Below are positions 25,866 through 35,159 of a stretch of 59,525 nucleotides of DNA, piece by piece. The stretch lies in NCBI RefSeq assembly GCF_001592045.1, contig NZ_BCWB01000016.1, forward strand, positions 1 through 59,525, in the 5' to 3' direction. The position numbers were made by a program, and so were the translations under genes. The notes beneath the pieces were generated by a model. That model made no database searches, was not told where the DNA came from, and saw only the letters and a program-made list of their open reading frames with translations. Position 1 is the first letter of the stretch. Every line of letters starts with the position of its first letter. This DNA is from Thermobifida fusca NBRC 14071 = JCM 3263 (GTDB lineage: Bacteria > Actinomycetota > Actinomycetes > Streptosporangiales > Streptosporangiaceae).

Positions 25866-28800
25866 GTGGTTGACCACGCTCTACTGCTTGCCGACTTGAA
25901 GAAGCAGGTCCGCGTCCTTGAAGAGGACCTGCGTGAGCGCAGCGAAGACCCGGAAGCCCTCAACGAACACACCGGCATCCCGTTCTGTGATGAGCTTCGG
26001 CGGGAGTATCAGCGGGCGTTTGATGCTGGGCGCACAGCTGCTACCTATGGGGCCTGGCGGGATGAGCGGGTGACGCAGGCGGCGGTGGCGTGGGTGTTGG
26101 CCACCGTGTTCGTCCGTTTTTGTGAGGACAACCGGCTGTTGGAGCAGCCCTTTATCTCTGGGCCCAGGGATGCGAGTGGGCGTTATGACATTGCTCAGGA
26201 GTTGCGGGATGCGTGGGTGGCTGAGGACCGGTCGCGCACGGACCGTGACTGGCTGATCCACGCGTTTGAGGCGATGAGTGTGTCGCCGATTGTGCGGGGG
26301 TTGTTTGATCGGGCCCACAACCCCATGTGGACTATCACCCCTTCGCATCAGGCGGCTAAGAACCTCATCGCTTTTTGGCGCGAGGTCGGGGATGACGGCC
26401 ACATCCGGCATGACTTCACCGACCCCGACTGGAACACCCGGTTTCTTGGGGACCTGTACCAAGACCTGTCTGAAGACATCCGCAAAAACTACGCGTTGTT
26501 GCAGACGCCGGAGTTTGTTGAGGAGTTCATCCTCAAATACACCCTTGAGCCCGCTATCGACGAATTCGGCCTGGATGGGCAAGGCGGCCGCGTCTACCAG
26601 GCCAACAGCCAAGGCTTCCGTTTGATCGACCCCACCTGCGGGTCGGGGCACTTCCTCATCGGCGCCTTCCACCGCATCCTCGCTCGTTGGCGGGAAGCCG
26701 ACCCCGGGGCCTCTGACTGGGATTTGATCGCCCGCACCCTAAGAAGCATCCACGGTGTGGACAAAAACCCCTACGCCGTCGCCATCGCCCGCTTTCGCCT
26801 GCTGATTGCGGCGATGAAAGAAGCAGGCATCACCACCCTCTCCCAAGGCAACCCTGATTGGCCCATCGTCGTGGCCACCGGAGACTCCCTTATCCATGGC
26901 CGAGGAGCCCCGCAGCGCAAGAAGACTCTGTTCGATGATGAGCAGGTCCACCACTATGCCACCGAAGACGTCCACGACTACCAAGCCGAATATGACCTGC
27001 TCGGGGTCAACAGCTACCACGCAGTGGTAGGCAACCCGCCCTACATCACCGTTAAAGACAAGAAAGAAAACCAGAATTATCGAGAACGATACCAAACCTG
27101 CTATCGGGAATACGCACTTTCTGTTCCGTTTGCTGAACGGTTCTTCAACCTCGCCAAGCGAGCTGGTGGCGACGGAGTAGGCGCAGGATTCGTTGGACAG
27201 ATTACAGCGAACTCGTTCATGAAACGCGAGTTCGGTAAAAAACTCATCAACGAGTTCTTCCGCAACCAGGTACGCCTCACCCACATCATCGACACTTCTG
27301 GAGCTTATATCCCTGGGCATGGGACTCCGACGGTCATCCTGTTTGGTCGTAACATGCCCAACACCCATACCGCGACTATCCGTGCGGTTCTTGGCATTCA
27401 GGGGGAACCTTCTCAGCCGGATAGCCCTGCCGGCGGTTTGGTCTGGTCTGCCATAACCAACCAGATCAAACAGCCAGGAAGCGAGAGCGAGTGGATTAGT
27501 GTCGCTGACTTTCCATGGGAACGCTTCAAGAAGCACCCATGGAGTCTGAGCGGCGGTGGTGCCAGCGAACTTCTGAAAACCATTGATTCCTCTCGTTCAC
27601 GCCTGGAAGAAAGAGTGTCTCAAATAGGATTTGTTGCAATCACTGGCGAAGACGATGCTTTTTTTCTTCCCGATAGGTCTTCTATTAGGCGCCACAGGAT
27701 TGAATCATCGATTCCCATGATCATGGGGGATGTGGTTCGCGACTATCGACTAACTTCACAAGTTGAGGCACTATGGCCTTACTCCCCTCTCCTAAAACCT
27801 GAAAATATAGAAAACATTCCCAATTCCATAAAACTCCTCTGGCAAAACCGACAAATTCTCCAAAAAAGAAAAAGGTTCGGTAAAATAGTAGAAACTATTC
27901 CCCATTTCAAATGGTATGAACACAGAGAACTATACCGAGAAAAACTAGAATATCCCCTCTCTATCGCTTTTGCTTTCGTAGCTACACACAACCACTTCGT
28001 GTTGGATCGGGGTGGGAAGGTCTTCAACCGTTCTGCTCCGGTGATCAAGCTTCCCGAGGGGGCTACGGAGGATCAGCACCTGGAGCTTTTGGGGGTGTTG
28101 AATTCTTCTACGGCCTGCTTCTGGCTCAAACAAGTGAGTCACAATAAGGGAAGTGGAGTAGATTCAAAAAACGCTAGACAGACTTCAGTCCCTTGGGAAG
28201 ACTTCTATGAATTCACTGGTACGAAGCTTCAGGAGTTTCCGCTTCCTGGTTCTTTGCCGTTGGAGCGTGCTCGGGAGTTGGATGCTCTCGCTCAGCAGCT
28301 TTCCTTGCTGGAGCCGTCAGCGGTGGTGGAGGCTGGCACGCCGTCCCGTGCTGGGTTGAATGAGGCGCGTGCGGAGTATTTCAGGATTCGATCCCGCATG
28401 ATTGCGCTGCAAGAAGAGTTGGACTGGGATGTCTATCACCGTTATGGCCTCATCAGCGATGCTGAGCGTGCTGAGTTGGTGATGCCTGATACGGCTGCGG
28501 TGCCGGGGATTGCGTTTGGGGAGCGGGCGTTTGAGATCGTGCTGGCCCGCAAACTCGCCGCAGGCGAGGTGAAGACCGAATGGTTTGCCCGGCATGGCGC
28601 TACCCCGGTTACGGAGATTCCTGCGCATTGGCCTGAGGCATACAAGCGGGTGGTGGCTCGTCGGATCAAGTTCATCGAAGCCCGCAAAGACCTCGCTCTT
28701 CTGGAGCGTCCCGAGTACAAGCGGCGCTGGCAGACCGAGCCTTGGGAGAAGAAGGAAAAGGCGGCGCTGAAAGCCTGGCTGCTGGACAAGTGCGAGACCC

Positions 28801-29564
28801 GACAGATCTGGTTTGCCCCCACTGAGAGTGGTGAGGAGGCTCCGCGGGTTCGCACCGTGGTGGAGTTGGCTAACCGGTTGCGGGATGTCTGTCCTGAAGC
28901 GGTGGCTGTGGCTGATCTTTATGATCCGGATGCCGACTTCACCGATGTGATCGCACAGATCGTAGAAGCAGAGCATGTGCCCTACCTGGCGGCATGGCGT
29001 TACAAAGAATCCGGCCTGCGTAAACGCCAGCAGTGGGAAGAAGTCTGGCACCTCCAGCGCCAAGAAGATGCTCTCAACGCCGAGCGGGCTGAAAGCGAGC
29101 CTGAGCGGCGGCTCGACATTCCGGTGCCACCGCGTTACACCTCCGCAGACTTCCGCCAAGCCTCCTACTGGGCTAACCGCGGCAAGCTGGATGTGCCCAA
29201 GGAACGCTTCATCTCCTATCCGGGTGCGGAAACCGACCAGGACGGCTCCCTGGTGCTCGGCTGGGCCGGATGGGATCACGCCCAGCAAGTCCAAGCCCTC
29301 ACTGATCTAGCGTTCAACCGGCTTGACGAACACGGCTGGGCCGACGACCGCGACAAAATGACCCCGCTGCTAGCCGGGCTGGTCGAACTGCGCCCCTGGG
29401 TGCGCCAGTGGCACACCACCCCGGATGAGTACGGGCAAAGCCCCGCTGACTACCTGGATGAAGACCTCGCCGAGCTCAAAGACCGCACCGGCATCACCGA
29501 CAGCGACATGCAAGCATGGCGACCTAAAACCACCCGCCGAGGTGGTCGCAAAAAGGCAAGCTAA
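25866..29564 (+). CDS. pglX: BREX-2-type adenine DNA methyltransferase PglX, solitary
   Basis: 1232 residues resembling PglX, the adenine-specific methyltransferase of BREX type 2 (phage growth limitation) systems. An N-terminal helical domain (LLADLKKQVRVLEEDLRER) precedes SAM motif I, RLIDPTCGSGHFLIGAFHRI (about residue 254). Catalytic motif IV is VVGNPPYITVKDK (about residue 389). A long target-recognition region and a charged C-terminal region ending RRGGRKKAS follow. No pglW, pglY, pglZ, brxD or brxHI gene is in the window, so it looks like an orphan, though partners could be elsewhere. GTG at 25866 follows CTGGAGG. The middle part (27540-28000) is markedly AT-rich compared with the ends. 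Confidence 0.88.
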   Translation: MVDHALLLADLKKQVRVLEEDLRERSEDPEALNEHTGIPFCDELRREYQRAFDAGRTAATYGAWRDERVTQAAVAWVLATVFVRFCEDNRLLEQPFISGPRDASGRYDIAQELRDAWVAEDRSRTDRDWLIHAFEAMSVSPIVRGLFDRAHNPMWTITPSHQAAKNLIAFWREVGDDGHIRHDFTDPDWNTRFLGDLYQDLSEDIRKNYALLQTPEFVEEFILKYTLEPAIDEFGLDGQGGRVYQANSQGFRLIDPTCGSGHFLIGAFHRILARWREADPGASDWDLIARTLRSIHGVDKNPYAVAIARFRLLIAAMKEAGITTLSQGNPDWPIVVATGDSLIHGRGAPQRKKTLFDDEQVHHYATEDVHDYQAEYDLLGVNSYHAVVGNPPYITVKDKKENQNYRERYQTCYREYALSVPFAERFFNLAKRAGGDGVGAGFVGQITANSFMKREFGKKLINEFFRNQVRLTHIIDTSGAYIPGHGTPTVILFGRNMPNTHTATIRAVLGIQGEPSQPDSPAGGLVWSAITNQIKQPGSESEWISVADFPWERFKKHPWSLSGGGASELLKTIDSSRSRLEERVSQIGFVAITGEDDAFFLPDRSSIRRHRIESSIPMIMGDVVRDYRLTSQVEALWPYSPLLKPENIENIPNSIKLLWQNRQILQKRKRFGKIVETIPHFKWYEHRELYREKLEYPLSIAFAFVATHNHFVLDRGGKVFNRSAPVIKLPEGATEDQHLELLGVLNSSTACFWLKQVSHNKGSGVDSKNARQTSVPWEDFYEFTGTKLQEFPLPGSLPLERARELDALAQQLSLLEPSAVVEAGTPSRAGLNEARAEYFRIRSRMIALQEELDWDVYHRYGLISDAERAELVMPDTAAVPGIAFGERAFEIVLARKLAAGEVKTEWFARHGATPVTEIPAHWPEAYKRVVARRIKFIEARKDLALLERPEYKRRWQTEPWEKKEKAALKAWLLDKCETRQIWFAPTESGEEAPRVRTVVELANRLRDVCPEAVAVADLYDPDADFTDVIAQIVEAEHVPYLAAWRYKESGLRKRQQWEEVWHLQRQEDALNAERAESEPERRLDIPVPPRYTSADFRQASYWANRGKLDVPKERFISYPGAETDQDGSLVLGWAGWDHAQQVQALTDLAFNRLDEHGWADDRDKMTPLLAGLVELRPWVRQWHTTPDEYGQSPADYLDEDLAELKDRTGITDSDMQAWRPKTTRRGGRKKAS

Positions 29565-29577
29565 CCCGGTATCAACC

Positions 29578-29619
29578 CAGTGGCCCTGTCCTCCTGTGGC
29601 GGTCGGGACAGGGCCACTG
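29578..29619. terminator. Bidirectional terminator between pglX and fno
   Basis: Perfect 14-bp arms cagtggccctgtcc / ggacagggccactg with a 14-nt loop lie between convergent genes. Confidence 0.85.
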
Positions 29620-29637
29620 CCGTACAGGTCTTCTTTT

Positions 29638-30336
29638 TTAGATGTCGGTGATGCGGATACCCGCGTGGGCCTTGTAACGGCGGTTGATCGAAATCAGGTT
29701 GGCGGTGAACGCCTCCACCTGGTGGGCGTTGCGCAGGCGCCCGCCGTAAACTCCCCGCACCCCGGGGATACGGGCCGCCAAAGCGCGCACAACATCGGTG
29801 GCTTCACGGTCGTCCCCGAGCACGAGCACGTCCAAATCCACCTTCTCGACCTCGGGGTCCAGCAAAAGCACGGCGGACACGTGGTGGAACGCGGCCACCA
29901 CGCGGCTGTCCGGCAGGATCGCGGCAGCCTGCTCGGCAGCGCTCCCCTCCTCAACCGGCAGCGCATACGCGCCGCGCTTGTCGAAACCCAGCGGGTTCAC
30001 ACAGTCGACGACGATCTTGCCCGCCAGCACATCCTTCAACGACTCCAGCAGGGCACGGTGACCGTCCCACGGAACCGCCACGATCACCACGTCCCCGGCC
30101 TCGGCCGCGCCCGCGTTGTCCATGCCGCGGATCGGCAAGCCCTCGCCCAACTCGGCGGCAACCGCCTGGGCCCGCTCCGCGCTCCGCGAACCGAGAATCA
30201 CCTCGTGCCCGGCCATCGCGAACCGGCGCGCCAAGCCGCGGCCCTGATCACCCGTGCCCCCCAGCACGGCAATCGACAGGCCAGAGACGTCAGGAAGATC
30301 GTGCGGAGAACTCTTCGATGCCATAATCATGATCAT
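29638..30336 (-). CDS. fno: F420:NADP(H) oxidoreductase
   Basis: Transfers hydride between NADPH and coenzyme F420, supplying reduced F420 to enzymes such as the LLM-class protein at 17314-18351. The Rossmann motif is SIAVLGGTGDQGRGLARRFA, followed by the NADP-phosphate contact GSRSAERAQ; further on are VIVAVPWDGHR and VVAAFHHVSA. About 230 residues. A thermostable enzyme of this family from T. fusca has been described. Start uncertain: ATG at 30336, 30330 or 30324, none with a clear ribosome site. Confidence 0.92.
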   Translation of the reverse strand: MIMIMASKSSPHDLPDVSGLSIAVLGGTGDQGRGLARRFAMAGHEVILGSRSAERAQAVAAELGEGLPIRGMDNAGAAEAGDVVIVAVPWDGHRALLESLKDVLAGKIVVDCVNPLGFDKRGAYALPVEEGSAAEQAAAILPDSRVVAAFHHVSAVLLLDPEVEKVDLDVLVLGDDREATDVVRALAARIPGVRGVYGGRLRNAHQVEAFTANLISINRRYKAHAGIRITDI

Positions 30337-30384
30337 GTCAACAGGGGTGTCGGCCGTGGTACACCGCCCCCTGTTTACCCACGG

Positions 30385-30609
30385 TCACCACTCGTTCCAC
30401 TCGCGGTCTTCTTCCTCCCACTGCTCGTTGCGCTGGCGGGCCCGCTCCAACGCCGCCTCAGCGGACGCCCGGTCCGGGTATGGGCCGAGCCGGTCCTTCG
30501 TCGGACTGCCCGGGCCGCGCTCCACCTTCCCCGTCTTCAGCGAATACCACCACTTGTCCTCCCCGTCCTCCGGGGTGGGAAGGACATCCCGGCGCCGTTT
30601 ACCGAACAC
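30385..30609 (-). CDS. Small SPOR-like actinobacterial protein
   Basis: 74 residues with DKWWYSLKTGKVERGPG and DRLGPYPDRASAEAALERA, then an acidic tail. The pattern WWY.LK..VE...RLGPY....A..AL is typical of short proteins annotated as SPOR-domain or hypothetical in Streptomyces, often beside map as here. Divergent from map with only 38 bases between. Function unknown. Confidence 0.75.
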   Translation of the reverse strand: MFGKRRRDVLPTPEDGEDKWWYSLKTGKVERGPGSPTKDRLGPYPDRASAEAALERARQRNEQWEEEDREWNEW

Positions 30610-30633
30610 GGACTTCTCCCGTCAGTCGCTGAC

Positions 30634-30639
30634 TACACT
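30634..30639 (+). promoter_or_regulatory. Likely -10 box of leaderless map transcript
   Basis: tacact lies 8 bases before the map ATG and no ribosome site is present, so transcription probably starts at or next to the start codon. Confidence 0.45.
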
Positions 30640-30647
30640 CGTATTCC

Positions 30648-31499
30648 ATGACTACCCCGCTGGTACCCGGGCGTATCTCGCCCCCACGAACGGTCCCGCC
30701 GTCCATCCCCCGGCCCGAATACGTCGGTAAGAAACATCCCGTCAAAGGGGTCGCTGGGGATGTGCAGACCCCGGAGACCATCGAAGCCATGCGGGTGGCC
30801 GGCCGGATCGCTGCGCAAGCACTCCAAGAAGTCGGCAAACACGTGAAGCCCGGCGTCACCACAGACGAACTCGACCGGATCGGCCACGAGTTCCTGTGCG
30901 ACCACGGCGCCTACCCCAGCCCGCTCGGCTACAAGGGCTTCCCCAAGTCGCTGTGCACGTCCATCAACGAAGTCATCTGCCACGGCATCCCCGACGACAC
31001 CGTCCTCCAGGACGGCGACATCATCAACATCGACGTCACCGCCTACATCCACGGGGTGCACGGCGACACCAACGCCACCTTCCTCGTCGGCGACGTCGAC
31101 GAAGAATCCCGGCTGCTCGTGGAACGCACCCGCGAAGCCCTCATGCGCGGCATCCAAGCGTGCAAGCCAGGCCGGCAGATCAACGTCATCGGCCGGGTCA
31201 TCGAGTCCTACGCCAAACGCTTCGGCTACGGCGTGGTGCGCGACTTCACCGGACACGGTGTGGGGCCCGAATTCCACTCCGGGCTGATCATCCCCCACTA
31301 CGACGACCCGAGCGCCGACACGGTCATGGTTCCCGGGATGACCTTCACCATCGAACCCATGATCACCCTGGGCACCATCGACTACGAAGTCTGGGACGAC
31401 GGGTGGACCGCGGTCACCAAAGACCGCAAACGCACCGCCCAGTTCGAACACACCCTCGTCATCACCGACGACGGCGCAGAAATCCTCACCCTCCCCTGA
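30648..31499 (+). CDS. map: Methionine aminopeptidase type I
   Basis: Removes the initiator methionine from nascent proteins. 283 residues with the pita-bread metal ligands: Asp in [15 protein letters not shown], Asp in the following DTNATF, His in [11 protein letters not shown], Glu in TIEPMI and Glu in FEHTLVIT. An N-terminal extension of about 40 residues ([17 protein letters not shown]) matches actinobacterial type Ic enzymes with a proline-rich linker. Confidence 0.96.
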   Translation: MTTPLVPGRISPPRTVPPSIPRPEYVGKKHPVKGVAGDVQTPETIEAMRVAGRIAAQALQEVGKHVKPGVTTDELDRIGHEFLCDHGAYPSPLGYKGFPKSLCTSINEVICHGIPDDTVLQDGDIINIDVTAYIHGVHGDTNATFLVGDVDEESRLLVERTREALMRGIQACKPGRQINVIGRVIESYAKRFGYGVVRDFTGHGVGPEFHSGLIIPHYDDPSADTVMVPGMTFTIEPMITLGTIDYEVWDDGWTAVTKDRKRTAQFEHTLVITDDGAEILTLP

Positions 31500-32176
31500 C
31501 ACCCGGGCTGCCCGCGGGGCATGCCGGGACAGGAGGATGTCCTCAAGGCACTGGGAGAAGAAGTCGACGGCGGCAGACACCAGCGGCCGAGCCTGCCGCC
31601 GTGGCTTCCCCGCGTGCGTGGCGGCGGACGCCACCGCTTCCGCGCGGCTGCACCGGGAAGTATTCCCCGCGGCACAGGCTGATAAGCCCGCTGAGCGGGG
31701 GCGCGCCCGACCACTCCCCTACCCGCACACCAGGCGGAACCGGGCCGTCCGCGCACGCAAAGGCCGCCCGTGCTCCGATGACACCTCGACATGATCCCCA
31801 CGAGCATGCCGAACGCACCGAAGCCGAGGTGCACCGCGGACCGGCCACGGCGACCACGTCCAGCTCTGGGAACCGACAAGCCGATTCCCGACGGCCTAGC
31901 CGGAACGGGCGGCTACCCAAAGCATATGTCGAACCACGCGGAATTGCCCCGCCGTTCCACCCGCCCCGGTGCCCGGCATTATCCGGGAAAAACGCGTTTT
32001 CGCTGCACAAACAGGAGGAGAAAACAGCCCGCGTGCGGGACGGTGGCCGTATCCGGCCATTGACCAGGGCTTCTGCCGCCTATCATTGAGCTGAATCTCA
32101 CACCGGGTCGTCGTGCCGGTACGCTTCCCAACCCCCGACTCGCCAAAAACCGTTCCGAACCGCTACCGTTCCGCCC
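31500..32176. other. 677-bp gap without a recognisable gene
   Basis: Several open frames exist, but none has a ribosome site, normal codon bias or recognisable motifs. No tRNA or riboswitch was seen. It may contain decayed coding DNA or an undetected RNA. Confidence 0.4.
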
Positions 32177-32890
32177 ATGATGGGGCACTCTCACGCGCTG
32201 AGCGGCGTGGTTGGATGGATGGCTGTCGTCCCCCTGCTCAACAAGGTGGACGTTCTCGGCATCAACTTTGAACTCGGATCCGGGGAAATCATCGCGGGCG
32301 GGCTCGTCTGCGCGGGCGCCGCGCTCATCCCCGACCTCGACCACAAGAGCGCAACCATCACCAAAACCTACGGGGTGTTCACCGAAACCCTCGGCGCGTT
32401 CTTCAACTGGGCGTTCGGCGGGCACCGCAACGGCACCCATTCGCTGCTGTTCGCGCTACTCCTCGGCGGATTCGCGCAACTCCTCGTCCTCTGGTCCGAA
32501 CTCGCCGCCCAAATATTCGTCTTCCTGCTCATCGGGATCGCGTTCAACGGGCTCGGCTACGGCATGGAGAAAAACCGGGTCGCCGCCGAATTCATCAACG
32601 CGCTCGCCACCGCGGGAATCACACTCGCCCTCTACAGTTCGGGCGTCGACTATTCATGGCTCGGCCTGGCCGCGGCCTACGGGTGCCTCCTGCACTACCT
32701 GGGAGACATTGCCACCCAGATGGGGGTGCCGCTGCTGTGGCCGTTCTGGAAATACCGGTTCGGGCAGAACATCGGCTTCAAAACCGACGGGCCCGTGGAA
32801 CGCAAAGTCATCACCCCCATGCTCACCATCTCCATCGTGCTCATGTCCATCTACCTGTTCCCGTGGAAAGAACTCATCCCCGACCTGTGA
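32177..32890 (+). CDS. YdjM/DUF457-type membrane metal-dependent hydrolase
   Basis: 237 residues, starting MMGHSHALSG with the His-x-His signature. GAALIPDLDHKSAT and HRNGTHSLLF give further Asp/His residues typical of DUF457 (LexA-regulated inner-membrane putative hydrolases). Five or so hydrophobic helices. Substrate unknown. Either of the two adjacent ATG codons could start it; no ribosome site is visible. Confidence 0.82.
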   Translation: MMGHSHALSGVVGWMAVVPLLNKVDVLGINFELGSGEIIAGGLVCAGAALIPDLDHKSATITKTYGVFTETLGAFFNWAFGGHRNGTHSLLFALLLGGFAQLLVLWSELAAQIFVFLLIGIAFNGLGYGMEKNRVAAEFINALATAGITLALYSSGVDYSWLGLAAAYGCLLHYLGDIATQMGVPLLWPFWKYRFGQNIGFKTDGPVERKVITPMLTISIVLMSIYLFPWKELIPDL

Positions 32891-32915
32891 CCCCCTCGTC
32901 TCCTAGGCTGGGCCT

Positions 32916-33575
32916 GTGACACGCACCTCAGAAAACCTCAGTCCGGAACTGCACGCCTACCTGGTCGCGCACAGCACCCCCGTCGACGAAGTGCTGACCG
33001 ACCTGGCCGCGGAAACCGAACGGCTCTTCCCCGACCACGTCGGCATGCAGATCGCCCCCGAACAAGGACTGTTCCTCACCCTGCTCACCCAGCTCATCGG
33101 GGCACGCAACGTCGTCGAAGTCGGCACCTTCACCGGGTATTCGTCGATCTGCCTGGCCCGCGGCCTCCCCAACGACGGCACCCTGCTCGCCTGCGACGTC
33201 AGCGAAGAATGGACCGCGGTGGCGCGCCGCTACTGGCAGCGGGCCGGGGTCGCCGACCGGATCGACCTGCGGCTCGCCCCCGCCCTCGACACGCTGCGCG
33301 CCCTCCCCGAAGAACCCCAGTTCGACCTGGCGTTCATCGACGCCGACAAAGAGTCCTACATCGCCTACTGGGAAGAACTCGTGCCGCGGGTGCGGCCCGG
33401 CGGGGTGCTGCTCGCCGACAACGTGTTCTCGCACAGCCGGGTCCTCGACCCCGCGCAGACCGCGGCCCGCGTGCAAGCCATCCGCGACTTCAACGTGCAC
33501 GCCCGCGACGACACGCGGGTCGACCTGGTCATCCTCCCCATCGGCGACGGCCTCACCCTGGCGCGGCGCAGATAG
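32916..33575 (+). CDS. Class I SAM O-methyltransferase
   Basis: 219 residues of the catechol-O-methyltransferase-like (Methyltransf_3) family. Motif I is VVEVGTFTGYSSICLARGLP; the metal-binding Asp is in FDLAFIDADKESY and the following DNVF. Substrate unknown. The GTG start lies 6 bases after taggct, suggesting a leaderless transcript, although the previous gene ends only 25 bases upstream. Confidence 0.9.
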   Translation: MTRTSENLSPELHAYLVAHSTPVDEVLTDLAAETERLFPDHVGMQIAPEQGLFLTLLTQLIGARNVVEVGTFTGYSSICLARGLPNDGTLLACDVSEEWTAVARRYWQRAGVADRIDLRLAPALDTLRALPEEPQFDLAFIDADKESYIAYWEELVPRVRPGGVLLADNVFSHSRVLDPAQTAARVQAIRDFNVHARDDTRVDLVILPIGDGLTLARRR

Positions 33576-33654
33576 CCCCCGCGCACCAGGGCGGCAGGGC
33601 GGGGCGCGGCCCCGCCCTTACCGTCCCTTTACCCGCGGTGGAGACGTCCCCAGT

Positions 33655-34407
33655 GTGATCGCCTCCCCAACCCACCCCACCTCCGCCTGCTTCCACGACG
33701 CCTTCGTGCTCCGCTATCCGCGGCACAGCCTGCTGCTCGTCGGCGGGCTTCCCGGCGCGGGGAAAAGCACCCTGCTGGCCCGCCTCTACGGGCTGTCCGG
33801 GCGGGAAACCGCACCCGTGCGCACCCGGGACGGGGTGTGGGTCCTCGACTCGCTGCACGCCCGCAACCGGCTCACCCCCTATCTGCGGGCCGTCCCCTAC
33901 CCGCTGTGGCGATGGGCCACCCACCTGCTGCACTACGTGCGGGTCTTCGCCGCCCTGCGGCGCCGCGCCCCCGTCGTCGTCCACGAAACCGGTACGCGCC
34001 GGACTGTGCGCCGCCTGCTCGCGCTGTACTGCCGGATCACCGGCGCGGAACTCCACCTGCTGTTCGTGGACGCTACCCCCGCGGAAGCGCGGCGCGGCCA
34101 AGACATGCGCGGCCGCCGCGTCAGCGAACGCAGCTTTCGCACCCACCAGCGCCGGTGGCTGGCGCTGCGCCGCGCCATAGCGCGTGACCCGCAGCAGGCC
34201 GTGCCCGAAGCACGGTCCCTCGTCCTCGTGACCCGGGGCGAAGCCGCGTGCCTCCACCGGATCGACTTCACCGGCCGGGCTGCTTCCAGGGTGGTGCCCG
34301 CGGCGCGTCCCGTCCCCGTACCACGCACCCCGCCGCGGAAGACCCCGGTTGCGGTGCCGCGGGCGATCCCACCCCCGCCGGAGGCCCGCCGCAGCCCGGG
34401 GGCATAA
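33655..34407 (+). CDS. P-loop ATPase / kinase-like protein
   Basis: 250 residues with Walker A LVGGLPGAGKSTLLARL (about residue 35) and a Walker B-like VVVHETGTRR; the rest is Arg-rich with LHLLFVDATPAEARRGQ typical of AAA/zeta-like small-molecule kinases. The C-terminal 40 residues are Pro/Arg-rich and probably disordered. Substrate unknown. Confidence 0.75.
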   Translation: MIASPTHPTSACFHDAFVLRYPRHSLLLVGGLPGAGKSTLLARLYGLSGRETAPVRTRDGVWVLDSLHARNRLTPYLRAVPYPLWRWATHLLHYVRVFAALRRRAPVVVHETGTRRTVRRLLALYCRITGAELHLLFVDATPAEARRGQDMRGRRVSERSFRTHQRRWLALRRAIARDPQQAVPEARSLVLVTRGEAACLHRIDFTGRAASRVVPAARPVPVPRTPPRKTPVAVPRAIPPPPEARRSPGA

Positions 34408-34484
34408 TCCCGTCGGGGCCGAAAGTTATCCACAGCGGTGTCGGCCCCGGGAGAGATCCGGTCCAAGAGTGGGACAATCATGCA

Positions 34485-34895
34485 ATGACTTCGCTGCTCA
34501 CCACCATCGCGATCTTCGGCCTCGGCGGGGCCGTACTCAACGTTGCGCTGCAAGGACTGCTGCTCACCCTCATCGGCCGTTCCACCAAAACCGGGCCGCG
34601 TCTCGTCTCCGGGATCGCCATCGCCCTGCTGCTTCTCGCCTTGCCCACCCTGGCCGCGGGCCGTCTGCTGAGCACTGTGCCCCAGGCCGGGTTCGCGTCC
34701 GCGTTCACCGTGGCGCTGTGCACGGCCCTGCTCATCCTCGGTTCCACGCTCGTCTTCTCCACGATTGCGGCGCGGCGCGCCACCCAAGCCAAAGCGCTCC
34801 CGCAACTGTCCGGGCCCACCCTCTACGTGGGCGGGCTCGCCACCTGTGTCCTCGTCGGCGTCCTCGGCGCCGTCACCGCACTCCTCCTCGTCTAA
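34485..34895 (+). CDS. Small membrane protein, unknown function
   Basis: 136 residues with four hydrophobic helices: about 4-26, 40-58, 70-92 and 112-134. No motif recognised. A gacaat hexamer 6 bases before the ATG suggests a leaderless start. Confidence 0.65.
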   Translation: MTSLLTTIAIFGLGGAVLNVALQGLLLTLIGRSTKTGPRLVSGIAIALLLLALPTLAAGRLLSTVPQAGFASAFTVALCTALLILGSTLVFSTIAARRATQAKALPQLSGPTLYVGGLATCVLVGVLGAVTALLLV

Positions 34896-35056
34896 CCCGG
34901 GCTCCCGCACCGCCCGGGCTCACCGGCACGTCCGAGAAAACGGCCTGAGGCGTCCTGAGCGGCACCGGGCGCGGCAACCCTGGGTGAGGGGGTGGGTCCG
35001 CGCTGTTGCGCCGCCAGGCGCGCCCCTCGCCGTCGCAGCACTCCGCCCGCATCCGG

Positions 35057-35080
35057 TGTCCCCGCCGGATGCGGGGACAC
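35057..35080 (+). terminator. Hairpin terminator
   Basis: Perfect 10-bp arms gtgtccccgc / gcggggacac with a 4-nt loop. Confidence 0.7.
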
Positions 35081-35089
35081 GCACACACC

Positions 35090-35118
35090 AAGGGGGCCGC
35101 CCTGCGGGCGGCCCCCTT
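35090..35118 (-). terminator. Hairpin terminator of the CopD-CtaG gene
   Basis: Perfect 13-bp arms aagggggccgccc / gggcggccccctt around a triloop, 42 bases after the minus-strand stop. Confidence 0.8.
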
Positions 35119-35159
35119 CGCCTGTCTGCCCGTTTACGCAGGCCCGCGGCCCGCCCCTC

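Noticed and set aside
25866-29564. Complete BREX or type I restriction locus
   Set aside because: Only the methylase-like gene is present; no nuclease, PglZ, ATPase or specificity subunit in the flanks.
18796-29564. Prophage or integrative element
   Set aside because: No integrase, phage structural genes, tRNA gene or att-like direct repeats were found at the borders.
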